From Gammaproteobacteria bacterium (lineage in GTDB: Bacteria > Pseudomonadota > Gammaproteobacteria > Xanthomonadales > Wenzhouxiangellaceae), in NCBI GenBank assembly GCA_003565625.1, contig PXBD01000075.1:1-38048 (forward strand): 38,048 nucleotides of DNA, written 5' to 3'. This document shows, piece after piece, positions 7,995 through 17,541 of this stretch (positions are counted from its first letter, which is position 1; every line of letters begins with the position of its first letter). The position numbers and the translations under genes are program-made. The notes under the pieces are model-generated. The model searched no databases. It saw only the letters and a program-made list of their open reading frames with translations, and had not been told where the DNA came from.

Positions 7995-8909
7995 ATGGTC
8001 AGCTGGCAAACCCGAACCGCCGCCCTGCTGGGACGAATGACCATCCGGCAGTCGCTCCGGCGCGACTTTTCGGTGGCCGGAATGCGGGCCCGGATCAAGG
8101 CCATGGAACGCTTTTTTCCGGGGCTTCCCGACGATATCCAGATTGATCTGGTGCCGTCTCTGCAGCACTGCGACGGGGAGTGGCTGACCCCGCTTGACGG
8201 GCCGACAGAAAGAGTCATTCTGCACCTGCCTGGCGGGGCCTTCATGACCCGTTTCGAGCAGGCTGAACGGCTGCTGCTGGCGCGTCTGTGCCGGGCCGCC
8301 AACGCCCGCGGGCGACTGGCTTTCTACCGCCTTGCTCCTGAGTTTCCTTACCCGGCAGGGCTGGACGATTGCCTTGAGGCCTATCGCCAGTTGCTGGAAC
8401 TTGGCGTGGCACCGCAGCATCTGTTTGTCAGCGGGATGTCGGCCGGAGGCTGCCTGGCCCTGGCGATGTTGCTGGCAGCGCGTGATCAGGGTCTGCCGAT
8501 GCCGGCCGGTGCTGTGCTGATGTCGCCGGCGGCCGATTTGACGGACGCCTCCGAATCCGGCTCAAGGATTCGCAACGCGGCCAGCGACGCTGTGCTGAGC
8601 ATGGAACGGGGTGATGATATTCGCGCCATGTACCTCGGCGGCAAGACCGAACTGGTCGACCACCCTTATGTGTCACCGGTCTACGGTGACTTTGCCGGCT
8701 TCCCGCCCCTGTTTTTTCAGGTCGGTGGCGACGAAATTCTGCTGGATGATTCGCGCCGTTGTGCCGAGTCGGCCCGGAGCGCCGGTGTGGCGGCCGAACT
8801 GGAAGTCTGGGATCGCATGCCGCATGGCTGGCAGGCGTTGTCTTTTGCCCCGGAGTCGGGTCGGGCCATCGCCCGGCTGGCTGATTTCATTCGCGAGCGA
8901 TGCCCATGA
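7995..8909 (+). CDS. Alpha/beta hydrolase of the hormone-sensitive-lipase (acetyl esterase) family
   Basis: The 304-residue product has the HSL-type layout. The oxyanion segment reads HLPGGAF (77-83), a variant of HGGGF. Then come YRLAPEFPYPAGLDD (111-125), the nucleophile elbow GMSAGG with Ser149, Asp246 in VGGDEILL, and His277 in MPHGWQ. This is a complete Ser-Asp-His triad for cleaving short acyl or carboxyl esters; the substrate is unknown. A GGAG lies about 15 nt before the ATG, further than ideal. The gene overlaps the hemerythrin-domain gene by a few bases, which indicates coupled translation. Confidence 0.9.
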   Translation: MVSWQTRTAALLGRMTIRQSLRRDFSVAGMRARIKAMERFFPGLPDDIQIDLVPSLQHCDGEWLTPLDGPTERVILHLPGGAFMTRFEQAERLLLARLCRAANARGRLAFYRLAPEFPYPAGLDDCLEAYRQLLELGVAPQHLFVSGMSAGGCLALAMLLAARDQGLPMPAGAVLMSPAADLTDASESGSRIRNAASDAVLSMERGDDIRAMYLGGKTELVDHPYVSPVYGDFAGFPPLFFQVGGDEILLDDSRRCAESARSAGVAAELEVWDRMPHGWQALSFAPESGRAIARLADFIRERCP

Positions 8910-9829
8910 CCGATCGTTCCACTGCCGGTCATCAAGGCCCCGGCGGGGACTTCATGGCCAGCCTGCGCCGGGATCATGCCGGGTTGTCGCGGGTGCTGCG
9001 CGAAATCGATGCCCAGCTTACGCAACTGTCCGAACCGTCCGAACGAGCCCGCCGCGTGCTGGTAGACGCGCTGCGCTACCTGCTGCGCTACCACCACACC
9101 TTCCACCATCCGCGCGAAGACCGACTGTTTGCCCGCATTCGGCGCCGTGACCATGCGCTGGATCAGACCTTGCGCGGTCTGTCGCACGAACATGAAACCG
9201 GAGAGCGTCAGGCCGAGGAACTGGCCGCCGAACTGGCCGAGATTCCAGCCCGGGATCTTGCCGGTCCGCGCGGCCAGCGCCTGGCCGAGCGCATCCGTGG
9301 CTACGTCGGCCACACGCGCATCCACATGCGCGAAGAAGAGGCGGTGTTCTACGGTCGCGCGGAAGCCGTGCTGAATGCCACCGACTGGGAAGAAATCATG
9401 GCGGCTGACGATGGCTCGCAGGATCCGATGAGCGATCTGGCGAGCTTGCGCGCTCAGTATCCCGACCTGGCCGACCAACTGGGGCTGCCGGTTGTCCACC
9501 TGGGGATGGTTGAGCGCACCCAACCGATCAGCGATGAGATGCGCCTGCAGATGCTGGCCCTGACCGACCTTTACGGCGGCTTGTTGCACGATGGGCTGGA
9601 CCTGGCGCGCAGCAACCTGGATTGCCTGCTGTCGGTGCGTGGCCCGGGCAGCCTGGTGCGCGCCTTCGGGCAAGTCTCCAGGGCCAATATGCGCTTCGCC
9701 GGCCAGTGTCTGGCGGAGCCGTCGCGCTGGGTCGTCAATAGCGGGGCGGCCATGGTCGTGGCCTGTCTGCGGCCGTATTTGAGGGGTGATGAGCCCTCCG
9801 GCGATTTGCCGGAAGGCCCGGCGGAGTAG
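8900..9829 (+). CDS. Hemerythrin-domain protein with unassigned C-terminal region
   Basis: Residues about 15-155 form a hemerythrin/HHE four-helix domain. SLRRDHAGL, YHHTFHHPREDRLF, LSHEHE and HTRIHMREEEAVFY supply the His and acidic ligands expected for a di-iron site binding O2, NO or iron. Residues about 165-309 are a separate part with a helical segment (LTDLYGGLLHDGLDLARSNLDCLLSVRGPG) faintly reminiscent of phasins; I do not assign it. The ATG at 8906 overlaps the esterase stop as ATGA and is an equally good start. It probably shares an mRNA with the esterase. The next gene, liuD, is convergent, 4 nt away. Confidence 0.82.
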   Translation: MPMTDRSTAGHQGPGGDFMASLRRDHAGLSRVLREIDAQLTQLSEPSERARRVLVDALRYLLRYHHTFHHPREDRLFARIRRRDHALDQTLRGLSHEHETGERQAEELAAELAEIPARDLAGPRGQRLAERIRGYVGHTRIHMREEEAVFYGRAEAVLNATDWEEIMAADDGSQDPMSDLASLRAQYPDLADQLGLPVVHLGMVERTQPISDEMRLQMLALTDLYGGLLHDGLDLARSNLDCLLSVRGPGSLVRAFGQVSRANMRFAGQCLAEPSRWVVNSGAAMVVACLRPYLRGDEPSGDLPEGPAE

Positions 9830-9833
9830 CTCT

Positions 9834-11816
9834 TCAGGGAGCGGGTGCCGCAGTTGGCGCCAGAGTCAGCAGCCAGGCGTCGGCCTCGACCATGCTGCCG
9901 GCCGCCACGGCAAGCTCTTCGATGCGTCCGGCAAAGGGAGCCTTGACCGCCAGCTCCATTTTCATGGCCTCCATGATCAGCAGCGTTTCCCCTTCCTTGG
10001 CCGCGTCGCCAGCGGTCGCTCGAACCTCGAGGATCTTGCCGGGCATGGGCGCGAGAATGCGCCCGTCGCCGATGCCGCCGGATGTGGCGGCCTCGAAGCG
10101 AGGGTGGCGTATGCAGGTCCATCGGTCAGGGCCGAGACAGACCTCCAGTTGCAGTTCATCCTGTTTGTGGATCCAGATACGATGGGCCTGATCGTCAACG
10201 AGCAGCCCGTAGCAGGCATCGCCCAGTGCCTGCAGCCGGACTCGATGCGCACCATCGGCCACCTGCATGTGGTACTCGCCGGCAACGCCCCTGGCCTGCA
10301 CCAGCTGGCGCCTGGGGCCGCATTCGATTTCCAGACTGCGACCGGCCGCAACGCCCAGGCGCCAGCCGTCGCAGTGACTCCAGGGTCCGGGCCAGCTGTC
10401 CTGCGCTTCCTCGCCCACCAGCCAGTGCGCGGCGGCTGCGGCCAGGACAGCGCCTGGAGGCTCGGCGATGGCTTGCCCGATGTCAGGTTCACGATCCAGC
10501 AGGCCGGTATCGATGCGGCCGTCGGCAAAGGCTTGGGAACCGGCCAGCGCCTGGAGAAATCCGAGGTTGGTGGTCGGGCCGGCAATGAAGCTGGTCTTGA
10601 GAGCTTCCAGGAGCCGGGTCCGGCAGGCCTCGCGGTGATCCGCATGCACCACCAGCTTGGCGATCAAGGGGTCGTAGTGCATGCTGACCTGGTCGCCGGC
10701 ATCGACTCCGCTGTCAACGCGCACAGCCGAACCCGAAGCCAGGCGCAGGCGGTCGATGCGGCCACTGGAGGGCACGAACCCGCGTGCCGGATCCTCGGCG
10801 TAGATGCGGGCTTCCATGGCGTGGCCATTGAGGCTGATCGCCTCCTGCCGCAGTGGCAGGGGCTGTCCGGCGGCAACGCGAATTTGCCACTCGACCAGAT
10901 CCAGTCCGGTGATCATTTCGGTCACCGGGTGTTCGACCTGGAGACGGGTATTCATCTCGAGAAAAAAGAATTCCTCGCCATCGACCAGGAATTCCACCGT
11001 GCCCGCGCCGCGGTAGTTGACCGCTTTGGCCGCTCGCACAGCCGCGGCCAGCAGATCTTCGCGCAGACCCGCAGGCAGGCCAGGCGCGGGGGCTTCCTCG
11101 ATGATCTTCTGGTGACGGCGCTGGCTTGAGCAGTCGCGTTCGAACAGATGCATGGTATTGCCGTGGCTATCGGCGAAAACCTGCGCCTCGATGTGGCGCG
11201 GGCGTTCCAGGTAGCGCTCCAGAATCATGCGCTGGTCACCGAAGGCTCCGGCCGCCTCGCGGCGGGCGGCTTGCAGAGCCTCGCCAAAGTGCTCGGCGGC
11301 TTGCACCACGCGCATGCCCTTGCCGCCGCCGCCGGCCGCAGCCTTGAGCATCAGCGGAAAGCCGATTTGACGGGCCTGGGTCAGGAGCGCTTCATCGCCC
11401 TGCCCGGCGCCATGGTAGCCGGGGATCAGGGGCACGCCGGCCGGCTCCATCCGGGCCTTGGCCGCGGCCTTGGAGCCCATCAGTTCCATGGTCTCGGCGC
11501 TGGGTCCGATCAGCACCAGACCGGCCCGTTCGACGGCGCGCGCGAAAGCAGCATTTTCCGACAGGAAGCCGTAGCCAGGGTGGATGGCCTGGGCACCGCA
11601 TTCGTGCGCGGCACTGATCAGGCGATCGCCGCGCAGGTAGGATTCGGCCGCCGCGGCCGGCCCGATGCAGATCGCCGTGTCGGCCATGCGGACATGGCGG
11701 GCATTGGTGTCGGCCTCGGAAAAGACCGCGGTCGCATGAATACCCAGGCGGCGACAGGTCGCAATGATGCGACAGGCAATCTCGCCGCGGTTGGCGATCA
11801 GAATGTTATCGAACAT
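9834..11816 (-). CDS. liuD: 3-methylcrotonyl-CoA carboxylase, biotin-carrying alpha subunit
   Basis: The 660-residue product has an N-terminal biotin carboxylase (MFDNILIANRGEIACRI, ATP-grasp region with AAAGGGGKGMRVV, and the RLQVEHPVTEMITGLDLVEWQ active-site region). It also has a C-terminal biotinyl domain with AMKM, the biotin attachment site being Lys619. It carboxylates biotin and hands the CO2 to the LiuB partner, converting 3-methylcrotonyl-CoA to 3-methylglutaconyl-CoA in leucine breakdown. Propionyl- or geranyl-CoA carboxylase alpha chains look similar; the neighbouring LiuB and LiuC decide the call. The start lies 3 nt after the liuC stop, so the three genes form one operon. Confidence 0.92.
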   Translation of the reverse strand: MFDNILIANRGEIACRIIATCRRLGIHATAVFSEADTNARHVRMADTAICIGPAAAAESYLRGDRLISAAHECGAQAIHPGYGFLSENAAFARAVERAGLVLIGPSAETMELMGSKAAAKARMEPAGVPLIPGYHGAGQGDEALLTQARQIGFPLMLKAAAGGGGKGMRVVQAAEHFGEALQAARREAAGAFGDQRMILERYLERPRHIEAQVFADSHGNTMHLFERDCSSQRRHQKIIEEAPAPGLPAGLREDLLAAAVRAAKAVNYRGAGTVEFLVDGEEFFFLEMNTRLQVEHPVTEMITGLDLVEWQIRVAAGQPLPLRQEAISLNGHAMEARIYAEDPARGFVPSSGRIDRLRLASGSAVRVDSGVDAGDQVSMHYDPLIAKLVVHADHREACRTRLLEALKTSFIAGPTTNLGFLQALAGSQAFADGRIDTGLLDREPDIGQAIAEPPGAVLAAAAAHWLVGEEAQDSWPGPWSHCDGWRLGVAAGRSLEIECGPRRQLVQARGVAGEYHMQVADGAHRVRLQALGDACYGLLVDDQAHRIWIHKQDELQLEVCLGPDRWTCIRHPRFEAATSGGIGDGRILAPMPGKILEVRATAGDAAKEGETLLIMEAMKMELAVKAPFAGRIEELAVAAGSMVEADAWLLTLAPTAAPAP

Positions 11817-11819
11817 GGA

Positions 11820-12638
11820 TCATGTTCCCGTTCCATCGGCGCTTCGGTTTTTCCCGGCCACCCAGGCCGGCTGCCGCTTTTCAAGGAAAGCGCTCAAGCC
11901 TTCCTGGCCTTCGCGCGACACCCGCAGTGCGGCAATGGTTTCGGAAGTTCGCCGATCCAGTTCTTCCGGGTCAGCCTGCCAGGTGCTGACCAGCCGGATG
12001 AGGGATTTGACCCGAGCCTGGGCCCTCGGCCCACCGCTGAGCAGGAGATCGACCAGGTCGGTGATGTGTCCGTCGAGTTGGCCTGGCGGGACGACATCGG
12101 TGATCAGGCCGATGCGCTGCGCCGTCTGGGCATCCACCCGCTCTCCCGTGAGCATGTAGCGCCGGGCATGATTGACGCCGATGCGTGCAACCACGAACGG
12201 GGCAATGGTCGCCGGGGCCAGGCCCAGCCGGACTTCGGTCAGGCCGAAGCGGGCATGTTCGGGGCTTACCGCCAGATCACAGCAGGCAATCAGGCCAACG
12301 CCGCCGCCAAAGGCATGGCCGTTGACGCGAGCGATGGTGGGGCAGGGCAGTTGATCGAGTCGGCGCAGCATGGCGGCCAGCTTGCGCGCGTCGCTGCGGT
12401 TGTCTTCCTCGCTGCCGGCGGCCATTTCACGCATCCAGTGCAGGTCGGCCCCGGCCGAGAACGATAACCCTTCGCCGGTCAGGATCAACATCCGCGACTG
12501 GTCGGAGACGAGCCGATCGAAGGCGTCGCTGAGCGCCGCGACCAGTTCGGCATTGAACGCGTTGTGCACGGCGGGCCGGTTCAGGGTCAAAGTCACCACG
12601 CCGCGCTCGTTGGTCTGGCTTTGCAGCAGGTCGCTCAT
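11820..12638 (-). CDS. liuC: Enoyl-CoA hydratase family, probable 3-methylglutaconyl-CoA hydratase
   Basis: This 272-residue crotonase-fold protein has VTLTLNRPAVHNAFNAELV at the N-terminus, the oxyanion segment LSFSAGADLHWM, and the second CoA/active-site region VNGHAFGGGVGLIACCDLAVS. Between the carboxylase subunits it should hydrate 3-methylglutaconyl-CoA to HMG-CoA. The start is the ATG at 12638, giving MSDLLQSQ; an upstream in-frame TTG at 12659 would add seven residues. The liuB stop is 25 nt upstream and liuD begins 3 nt downstream. Confidence 0.9.
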   Translation of the reverse strand: MSDLLQSQTNERGVVTLTLNRPAVHNAFNAELVAALSDAFDRLVSDQSRMLILTGEGLSFSAGADLHWMREMAAGSEEDNRSDARKLAAMLRRLDQLPCPTIARVNGHAFGGGVGLIACCDLAVSPEHARFGLTEVRLGLAPATIAPFVVARIGVNHARRYMLTGERVDAQTAQRIGLITDVVPPGQLDGHITDLVDLLLSGGPRAQARVKSLIRLVSTWQADPEELDRRTSETIAALRVSREGQEGLSAFLEKRQPAWVAGKNRSADGTGT

Positions 12639-12663
12639 ATCCAGGTCAGGTTCCTTCAAGTGG

Positions 12664-14271
12664 CTACATCCGGAATACGCCGAAGCGCCCGGGCTCGGTC
12701 GGTGCGCTGGCGGCTACTGCCAGCGCCAGGCCAAGAACACGGCGGGTGTCGACCGGGTCGATAATGCCGTCGTCCCACAGGCGCGCCGTGGCATAGTACG
12801 GATGACCCTGCGTCTCGTACTGTTCGCGGATTGGCGCCTTGAAGGCCTCTTCGTCCGCTACCGACCAGTCCTCACCTCGTCCAACCAGCGCGTCGCGCCG
12901 AACCGTGGCCAGGACGCTGGCCGCCTGCTCGCCGCCCATGACCGAGATGCGAGCATTGGGCCAGGTCCAGAGAAAGCGCGGCTGGTAGGCACGGCCGCAC
13001 ATGGCGTAGTTGCCGGCCCCGAAGGAGCCACCGATGATGACGGTGAATTTCGGAACATGGGAACAGGCCACCGCGGTCACCATCTTGGCGCCGTCCTTGG
13101 CGATGCCGGCCTGCTCGTATTTTTTCCCGACCATAAACCCGGTAATGTTTTGCAGAAAAACCAGCGGCACATCGCGCTGGTTGCACAACTGAATGAAGTG
13201 GGCGCCTTTGAGGGCCGATTCGGAAAACAGGATGCCGTTGTTGGCCACGACGCCTACCCGGTAGCCATGGATGGAGGCCCAGCCGCAGACCAGAGTGGTG
13301 CCGTAGCGAGCCTTGAACTCCGAGAATTCCGAGCCGTCGACCAGCCGGGCAATGACTTCGCGTACCTCGAACGGGTAGCGTGTATCGGTTGGCAGGATGC
13401 CGTAGAGGTCATCGATCGGGAAGGCCGGCTCCCGGGGTGCGCGCGCCGGCATCAGCCGCGGCGGCGGCCGGTTGAGGTTGTTGACCAGATCCCGGGCGAT
13501 GGCCAGGGCATGCGCATCGTTTTCAGCGAAATGGTCGGCAACGCCGGACAGGCGGGTGTGGGTATCGGCCCCGCCCAGCGTTTCGGCATCGACCTCCTCA
13601 CCCGTGGCGGCCTTGACCAGCGGTGGGCCACCCAGAAAGATCGTGCCCTGCTCGCGCACGATGACGGCTTCATCGCACATGGCCGGCACATAGGCGCCGC
13701 CGGCCGTACAAGAGCCCATGACCACGGCGATCTGCGGGATGTTGCGTGCCGAGAGCCGGGCCTGGTTGTAGAAAATGCGGCCGAAATGATCGCGGTCCGG
13801 AAAAACCTCGTCCTGCATCGGTAAAAAAGCGCCGCCAGAGTCCACCAGGTACAGGCACGGCAGGTGATTTTCCAGGGCAATTTGCTGCGCGCGCAAATGC
13901 TTTTTGACGGTCAGCGGATAATAGGTGCCGCCCTTCACCGTGGCATCGTTGGCGACAACCAGGCACTCGCTGCCTGCGATGCGTCCGATGCCGGCAATCA
14001 CGCCGGCCCCGGGCGCTTCATTGTCGTACAGTCCGTGGGCCGCCAGCGGTGCGATTTCAAGGAACGGGCTGCCCGGGTCGAGCAGCAGCCGAATTCTTTC
14101 CCCGGGTAACAGTTTGCCGCGCGCGGCGTGCTTTTCGCGCGCGCGCTCCGGGCCGCCGAGAGCAGCCTGCTCAAGATGGTCCTGCAGTTGCCTGGCCAGG
14201 GCGCGGTGGTGCCCGTCCCGCTGGTGGAATTCCACATCCTGGCGATTGATTTTGCTTTCCAGCCTCGGCAT
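12664..14271 (-). CDS. liuB: 3-methylcrotonyl-CoA carboxylase, carboxyltransferase beta subunit
   Basis: From the ATG at 14271 ([11 protein letters not shown]) the product is 535 residues, the usual length of this subunit. GGGAG lies 5 nt before that ATG and a -10 box (TACAAT, minus strand) at 14300-14305, so the longer frame opening at 14373 is not used. Carboxyltransferase motifs include [46 protein letters not shown] and [16 protein letters not shown]; the last two regions hold acyl-CoA and biotin oxyanion sites. It moves CO2 from LiuD-biotin to 3-methylcrotonyl-CoA. It is the first gene of liuB-liuC-liuD; no isovaleryl-CoA dehydrogenase or MerR-type regulator precedes it. Confidence 0.93.
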   Translation of the reverse strand: MPRLESKINRQDVEFHQRDGHHRALARQLQDHLEQAALGGPERAREKHAARGKLLPGERIRLLLDPGSPFLEIAPLAAHGLYDNEAPGAGVIAGIGRIAGSECLVVANDATVKGGTYYPLTVKKHLRAQQIALENHLPCLYLVDSGGAFLPMQDEVFPDRDHFGRIFYNQARLSARNIPQIAVVMGSCTAGGAYVPAMCDEAVIVREQGTIFLGGPPLVKAATGEEVDAETLGGADTHTRLSGVADHFAENDAHALAIARDLVNNLNRPPPRLMPARAPREPAFPIDDLYGILPTDTRYPFEVREVIARLVDGSEFSEFKARYGTTLVCGWASIHGYRVGVVANNGILFSESALKGAHFIQLCNQRDVPLVFLQNITGFMVGKKYEQAGIAKDGAKMVTAVACSHVPKFTVIIGGSFGAGNYAMCGRAYQPRFLWTWPNARISVMGGEQAASVLATVRRDALVGRGEDWSVADEEAFKAPIREQYETQGHPYYATARLWDDGIIDPVDTRRVLGLALAVAASAPTEPGRFGVFRM

Positions 14272-14299
14272 CTGGACTCCCGGCGGTGCACGGATGAAC

Positions 14300-14305
14300 A
14301 TTGTA
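14300..14305 (-). promoter_or_regulatory. Probable -10 box of the liuBCD operon
   Basis: TACAAT on the minus strand predicts a start near 14293 and a 22-nt leader carrying GGGAG before the liuB ATG. The -35 region (around TTCCGA, 19 bp upstream) is weak, which would suit an activated or regulated promoter. Confidence 0.4.
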
Positions 14306-14344
14306 GCCTGCCACCAGCGTGCATTCGGAATCTGTTCGTTTTGC

Positions 14345-14374
14345 TTGTCACCTGCCGATGCGAGCGGGTACAAT
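14345..14374 (+). promoter_or_regulatory. Sigma-70 promoter of rpsO-pnp
   Basis: TTGTCA (14345-14350) and TACAAT (14369-14374) are separated by 18 bp. The predicted start near 14381 leaves a leader of about 147 nt before rpsO. That is long enough for the autoregulatory S15-binding structure known for rpsO in several bacteria; I did not identify a specific pseudoknot. Confidence 0.65.
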
Positions 14375-14527
14375 GCCCTGCTGTATTGAATGCGGGCGCA
14401 TTTTCAGGCTTTTGCCTAAAGCCCAGCTCGGTTCCGATCCTGGCAGCAAACGCCGGGGCGGCGCTTTCGAGGGGGTTTTCTGAAAAAGCCTGGTCGCCCA
14501 CCGACTTTTCAAAATTGTGAGTACACC

Positions 14528-14797
14528 ATGTCATTGACGGCAGAACAGAAACAGCAGGTTGTCAAGGAACACCAGTTGTCCGAGGGCGACACCGGATCCC
14601 CGGAGGTGCAGGTTGCACTGTTGACCGCGCGCATCCAGGATCTGCAGGGTCATTTTGCAGAGCACAAGAAAGATCACCACTCTCGCAGGGGCCTGCTCAA
14701 GCTGGTCAATCAGCGCCGGTCGTTGCTGGACTACGTGAAGAAAAAAGACGTCCAGCGCTACCGTGACCTGATCCAGCGTCTGGGCCTGCGTCGTTAA
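14528..14797 (+). CDS. rpsO: 30S ribosomal protein S15
   Basis: The 89-residue product matches S15 in full length. Diagnostic segments are [34 protein letters not shown] and [16 protein letters not shown]. It binds the central domain of 16S rRNA early in small-subunit assembly. It is followed by pnp in the classical rpsO-pnp order, 93 nt apart, with a hairpin between them. The Shine-Dalgarno sequence (GTGAG) is modest, consistent with translational control. Confidence 0.98.
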   Translation: MSLTAEQKQQVVKEHQLSEGDTGSPEVQVALLTARIQDLQGHFAEHKKDHHSRRGLLKLVNQRRSLLDYVKKKDVQRYRDLIQRLGLRR

Positions 14798-14827
14798 GGC
14801 TTCGAAGGACTTTCCGACTGGAATGGA

Positions 14828-14862
14828 ACACTCCGGCGGCTGTGATGGCTGTTCCGGGGTGT
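14828..14862 (+). promoter_or_regulatory. Intercistronic hairpin between rpsO and pnp
   Basis: ACACTCCGG (14828-14836) pairs with CCGGGGTGT (14854-14862), one G-U pair included, around a 17-nt loop. No T-run follows. In E. coli the pnp leader holds an RNase III cleavage stem through which PNPase controls its own synthesis; this hairpin sits at the corresponding place. The role is inferred from position only. Confidence 0.45.
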
Positions 14863-14890
14863 CTTGTATTGCGACAAGTGGAGAGATGTA

Positions 14891-16987
14891 GTGAAAAAAT
14901 TTACCAAGACATTCAAATTTGGCGAGCACGACGTCACCCTGGAAACCGGGCATGTGGCCCGCCAGGCTGACGGTGCCGTGCTGGTCACGATGGCTGATAC
15001 GGTTGTGCTGGTCACCGCCGTGGCCCGCAAGGAGGTCAAGCCGGGCCAGGCTTTTTTCCCCTTGACGTGCAATTATCAGGAAAAATTCTATTCCGCGGGC
15101 CGCATTCCCGGCGGGTTTTTCAAGCGTGAAGGCCGCCCCACCGAGAAAGAAACCCTGACCTCGCGACTGATCGACCGCCCCCTGCGGCCGTTGTTCGCCG
15201 ATGGTTTCATGAATGAAACCCAGGTCATCGCCACCGTGATGTCTTCCAATCCGGAAGTCGACGGCGATATTCCCTCTTTGATTGGTGCATCGGCGGCTGT
15301 GGCCCTGGCCGGCCTGCCGTTCGACGGCCCGATTGGTGCTGCCCGGGTCGGCTTCATCAACGACCAGTATGTGCTGAACCCGACCCAGAGCCAGCTCGAG
15401 GAGTCGCGCCTGGATCTGGTGGTTGCCGGAACCTCCAAGGCCGTGTTGATGGTGGAGTCCGAGGCTGACCTGCTGACCGAAGACCAGATGCTGGGCGCGG
15501 TCACGTTTGGTCACGAGCAGATGCAGATTGCGGTCCAGGCGATCGAGGAACTCGCCGCCGAGGCGGGCAGGCCGCAGTGGGACTGGCAGCCTGCAGCCAA
15601 GCCGGAAGGCCTAGCCGAGCGGGTGGCCGAGGTGGCCTCCGCCGGGTTGACCGAAGCCTATGCGATTACCGACAAGATGGCGCGTCGTGATGCCGTTTCG
15701 GCCCTGCGCCAGAAAGTGCTCGACGAGTTGCGGCCTGAGGGTGCTGAAAACGTGCCCGAGCTCGACGAGGTCAAGGAGGCTTTCGGCAAGCTGGAAAAGA
15801 ACCTGGTCCGCGATCGCATTCTGTCGGGCAACCCGCGCATCGACGGCCGCGACTTGACCACCGTACGTCCGCTGGACATGCATGTTGGCGTCTTTCCCCG
15901 CACTCATGGCTCTTCGCTGTTTACCCGTGGCGAGACTCAGGCCATGGTCGTGACCACCCTGGGCACCGGGCGTGATGCCCAGATCATCGACGCCATCGAG
16001 GGTGAGTACAAAGAGCATTTCATGCTTCACTACAATTTCCCGCCTTTCTGCGTCGGCGAAACCAGCTTCATGCTGGGGCCCAAGCGGCGCGAAATCGGGC
16101 ACGGCCGCCTGGCCAAGCGCGCCCTGATGGCGGTGATCCCCAAGGCGGAGGACTTTCCGTATGTAATCCGCCTGGTTTCAGAAATCACTGAATCCAATGG
16201 TTCGAGCTCGATGGCCTCTGTTTGTGGCGGTTCACTGGCGCTGATGGATGCCGGTGTGCCGATCAAGGCACCGGTTGCCGGCATCGCAATGGGGCTGATC
16301 AAGGACGGCGAGCGGTTTGCGGTTCTGACCGATATCCTTGGCGATGAGGATCATCTCGGCGACATGGATTTCAAGGTTGCCGGCACCGATGATGGGGTGA
16401 CCGCGCTGCAGATGGACATCAAGATCGACGGCATTACCGAAGAAATCATGCGCGTGGCGTTGAGCCAGGCCCGTGATAGTCGTAGCCACATCCTTGGCCA
16501 GATGAACGAAGTGATCAGCACGGCGCGCTCGGAAATGAGCCAGTATGCGCCGCGTCTGTTCACCATGAAGGTGCATCCGGACAAGATCCGCGACGTGATC
16601 GGCAAGGGTGGTTCCACGATTCGCGCCATCACCGAGGAGACGGGGACGACCATCGACATTCAGGATGACGGTACCGTGACCATAGCCTCGGTCAACCAGC
16701 TCGCTGCCGATGAGGCGCGCAAGCGCATCGAGCAGATCACGGCTGACGTCGAGGTCGGCGCGGTGTACGAAGGCACGGTGACCAAGATCATGAACTTCGG
16801 GGCTTTCGTGACGATTCTGCCGGGCAAGGACGGTCTGGTACACATCTCGCAGATTTCCGACAAGCGAGTGGAAAACGTCACCGACGAACTCGCCGAAGGC
16901 GACAAGGTCAAGGTGCAGGTTCTGGAAGTCGACAAGCAGGGCCGGATTCGCCTGAGCATGAAAGCGCTCAAGACCAGCCAGGACTGA
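14891..16987 (+). CDS. pnp: Polyribonucleotide nucleotidyltransferase (PNPase)
   Basis: Two RNase PH-like domains are followed by a KH domain ([18 protein letters not shown]) and an S1 domain ([30 protein letters not shown]). It degrades RNA 3' to 5' by phosphorolysis in the degradosome or alone. The start is GTG at 14891 ([12 protein letters not shown]), with GGAG 7 nt upstream, giving 698 residues, the normal size. A frame opening at a TTG nine codons earlier lacks any such site. An intrinsic terminator follows the stop. Confidence 0.98.
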   Translation: MKKFTKTFKFGEHDVTLETGHVARQADGAVLVTMADTVVLVTAVARKEVKPGQAFFPLTCNYQEKFYSAGRIPGGFFKREGRPTEKETLTSRLIDRPLRPLFADGFMNETQVIATVMSSNPEVDGDIPSLIGASAAVALAGLPFDGPIGAARVGFINDQYVLNPTQSQLEESRLDLVVAGTSKAVLMVESEADLLTEDQMLGAVTFGHEQMQIAVQAIEELAAEAGRPQWDWQPAAKPEGLAERVAEVASAGLTEAYAITDKMARRDAVSALRQKVLDELRPEGAENVPELDEVKEAFGKLEKNLVRDRILSGNPRIDGRDLTTVRPLDMHVGVFPRTHGSSLFTRGETQAMVVTTLGTGRDAQIIDAIEGEYKEHFMLHYNFPPFCVGETSFMLGPKRREIGHGRLAKRALMAVIPKAEDFPYVIRLVSEITESNGSSSMASVCGGSLALMDAGVPIKAPVAGIAMGLIKDGERFAVLTDILGDEDHLGDMDFKVAGTDDGVTALQMDIKIDGITEEIMRVALSQARDSRSHILGQMNEVISTARSEMSQYAPRLFTMKVHPDKIRDVIGKGGSTIRAITEETGTTIDIQDDGTVTIASVNQLAADEARKRIEQITADVEVGAVYEGTVTKIMNFGAFVTILPGKDGLVHISQISDKRVENVTDELAEGDKVKVQVLEVDKQGRIRLSMKALKTSQD

Positions 16988-17029
16988 TCCGTTCGGCTGG
17001 TCTTTCTGTTCCCGCTGTGCTTTAAAAAA

Positions 17030-17057
17030 GGCCGCCCGGTTTCCCGGCGGCCTTTTT
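17030..17057 (+). terminator. Intrinsic terminator after pnp
   Basis: GGCCGCC (17030-17036) pairs with GGCGGCC (17046-17052) and is followed by TTTTT. It ends the rpsO-pnp transcript 43 nt after pnp. The A-run before the stem gives weak activity potential on the minus strand too. Confidence 0.85.
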
Positions 17058-17079
17058 CCTGTTCAAGAGCGTTCATGGC

Positions 17080-17472
17080 ATGCAGTTGCTGACACCCATA
17101 TCTCCCGGCGAGTTGCTCGACAAGCTCACCATCCTCGAGATCAAGTCCGAGCGCATTGGCGATCGCGAACAGCGCGCCAACGTGGCGCATGAAAAGCAAC
17201 TGCTGGATGCAGTGTGGCAGAACGCCGATCTCGACACCGATGAAGTCAGCGCTCTTCGGGCGGAGTTGAAAACAGTCAACCAAAAATTGTGGGACATCGA
17301 GGACGCAATCCGCGATGAGGAGCGCGCCCGGCGCTTCGGTGACCGGTTCATCGAGCTGGCCCGCTCGGTCTATATCACCAACGATCAGCGCGCCGCCCTG
17401 AAAAAGGCCATCAATCAGCTGCTGGGCTCGAAAATCGTCGAGGAAAAATCCTATCGGGAGTATGCACCTTAG
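17080..17472 (+). CDS. DUF6165 family small protein
   Basis: The 130-residue, highly charged, mainly helical soluble protein begins MQLLTPISPGELLDKLTILEIKSERI. It contains KLWDIEDAIRDEERARRFGDRFIELARSVYITNDQRA and ends GSKIVEEKSYREYAP. I recognise this as the DUF6165 type, conserved in proteobacteria often near surface-polysaccharide genes, with no known activity. It starts 23 nt after the pnp terminator with no obvious ribosome-binding site, so its expression is unclear. Some LPS-core genes lie a few kb downstream. No signal peptide or membrane segment. Confidence 0.75.
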   Translation: MQLLTPISPGELLDKLTILEIKSERIGDREQRANVAHEKQLLDAVWQNADLDTDEVSALRAELKTVNQKLWDIEDAIRDEERARRFGDRFIELARSVYITNDQRAALKKAINQLLGSKIVEEKSYREYAP

Positions 17473-17494
17473 GTCTTCGCGGCGTTTCTGGCTG

Positions 17495-17500
17495 TATACT
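17495..17500 (+). promoter_or_regulatory. Probable -10 box of the OmpA-Ig gene
   Basis: TATACT, preceded directly by TG, lies 42 nt before the ATG in a 69-nt intergenic gap. The -35 region is poor, so the match is only moderate. Confidence 0.35.
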
Positions 17501-17541
17501 CCGCTCTGGTCTTCGTTACAAGAAATCCCAAGGTTTCTCCC

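Noticed and set aside
9786-11129. A 447-codon plus-strand frame, with similar long frames at 11148-12467 and 12370-13824
   Set aside because: All are antisense shadows of liuD, liuC and liuB; low-complexity Gly/Gln-rich translations without recognisable motifs.
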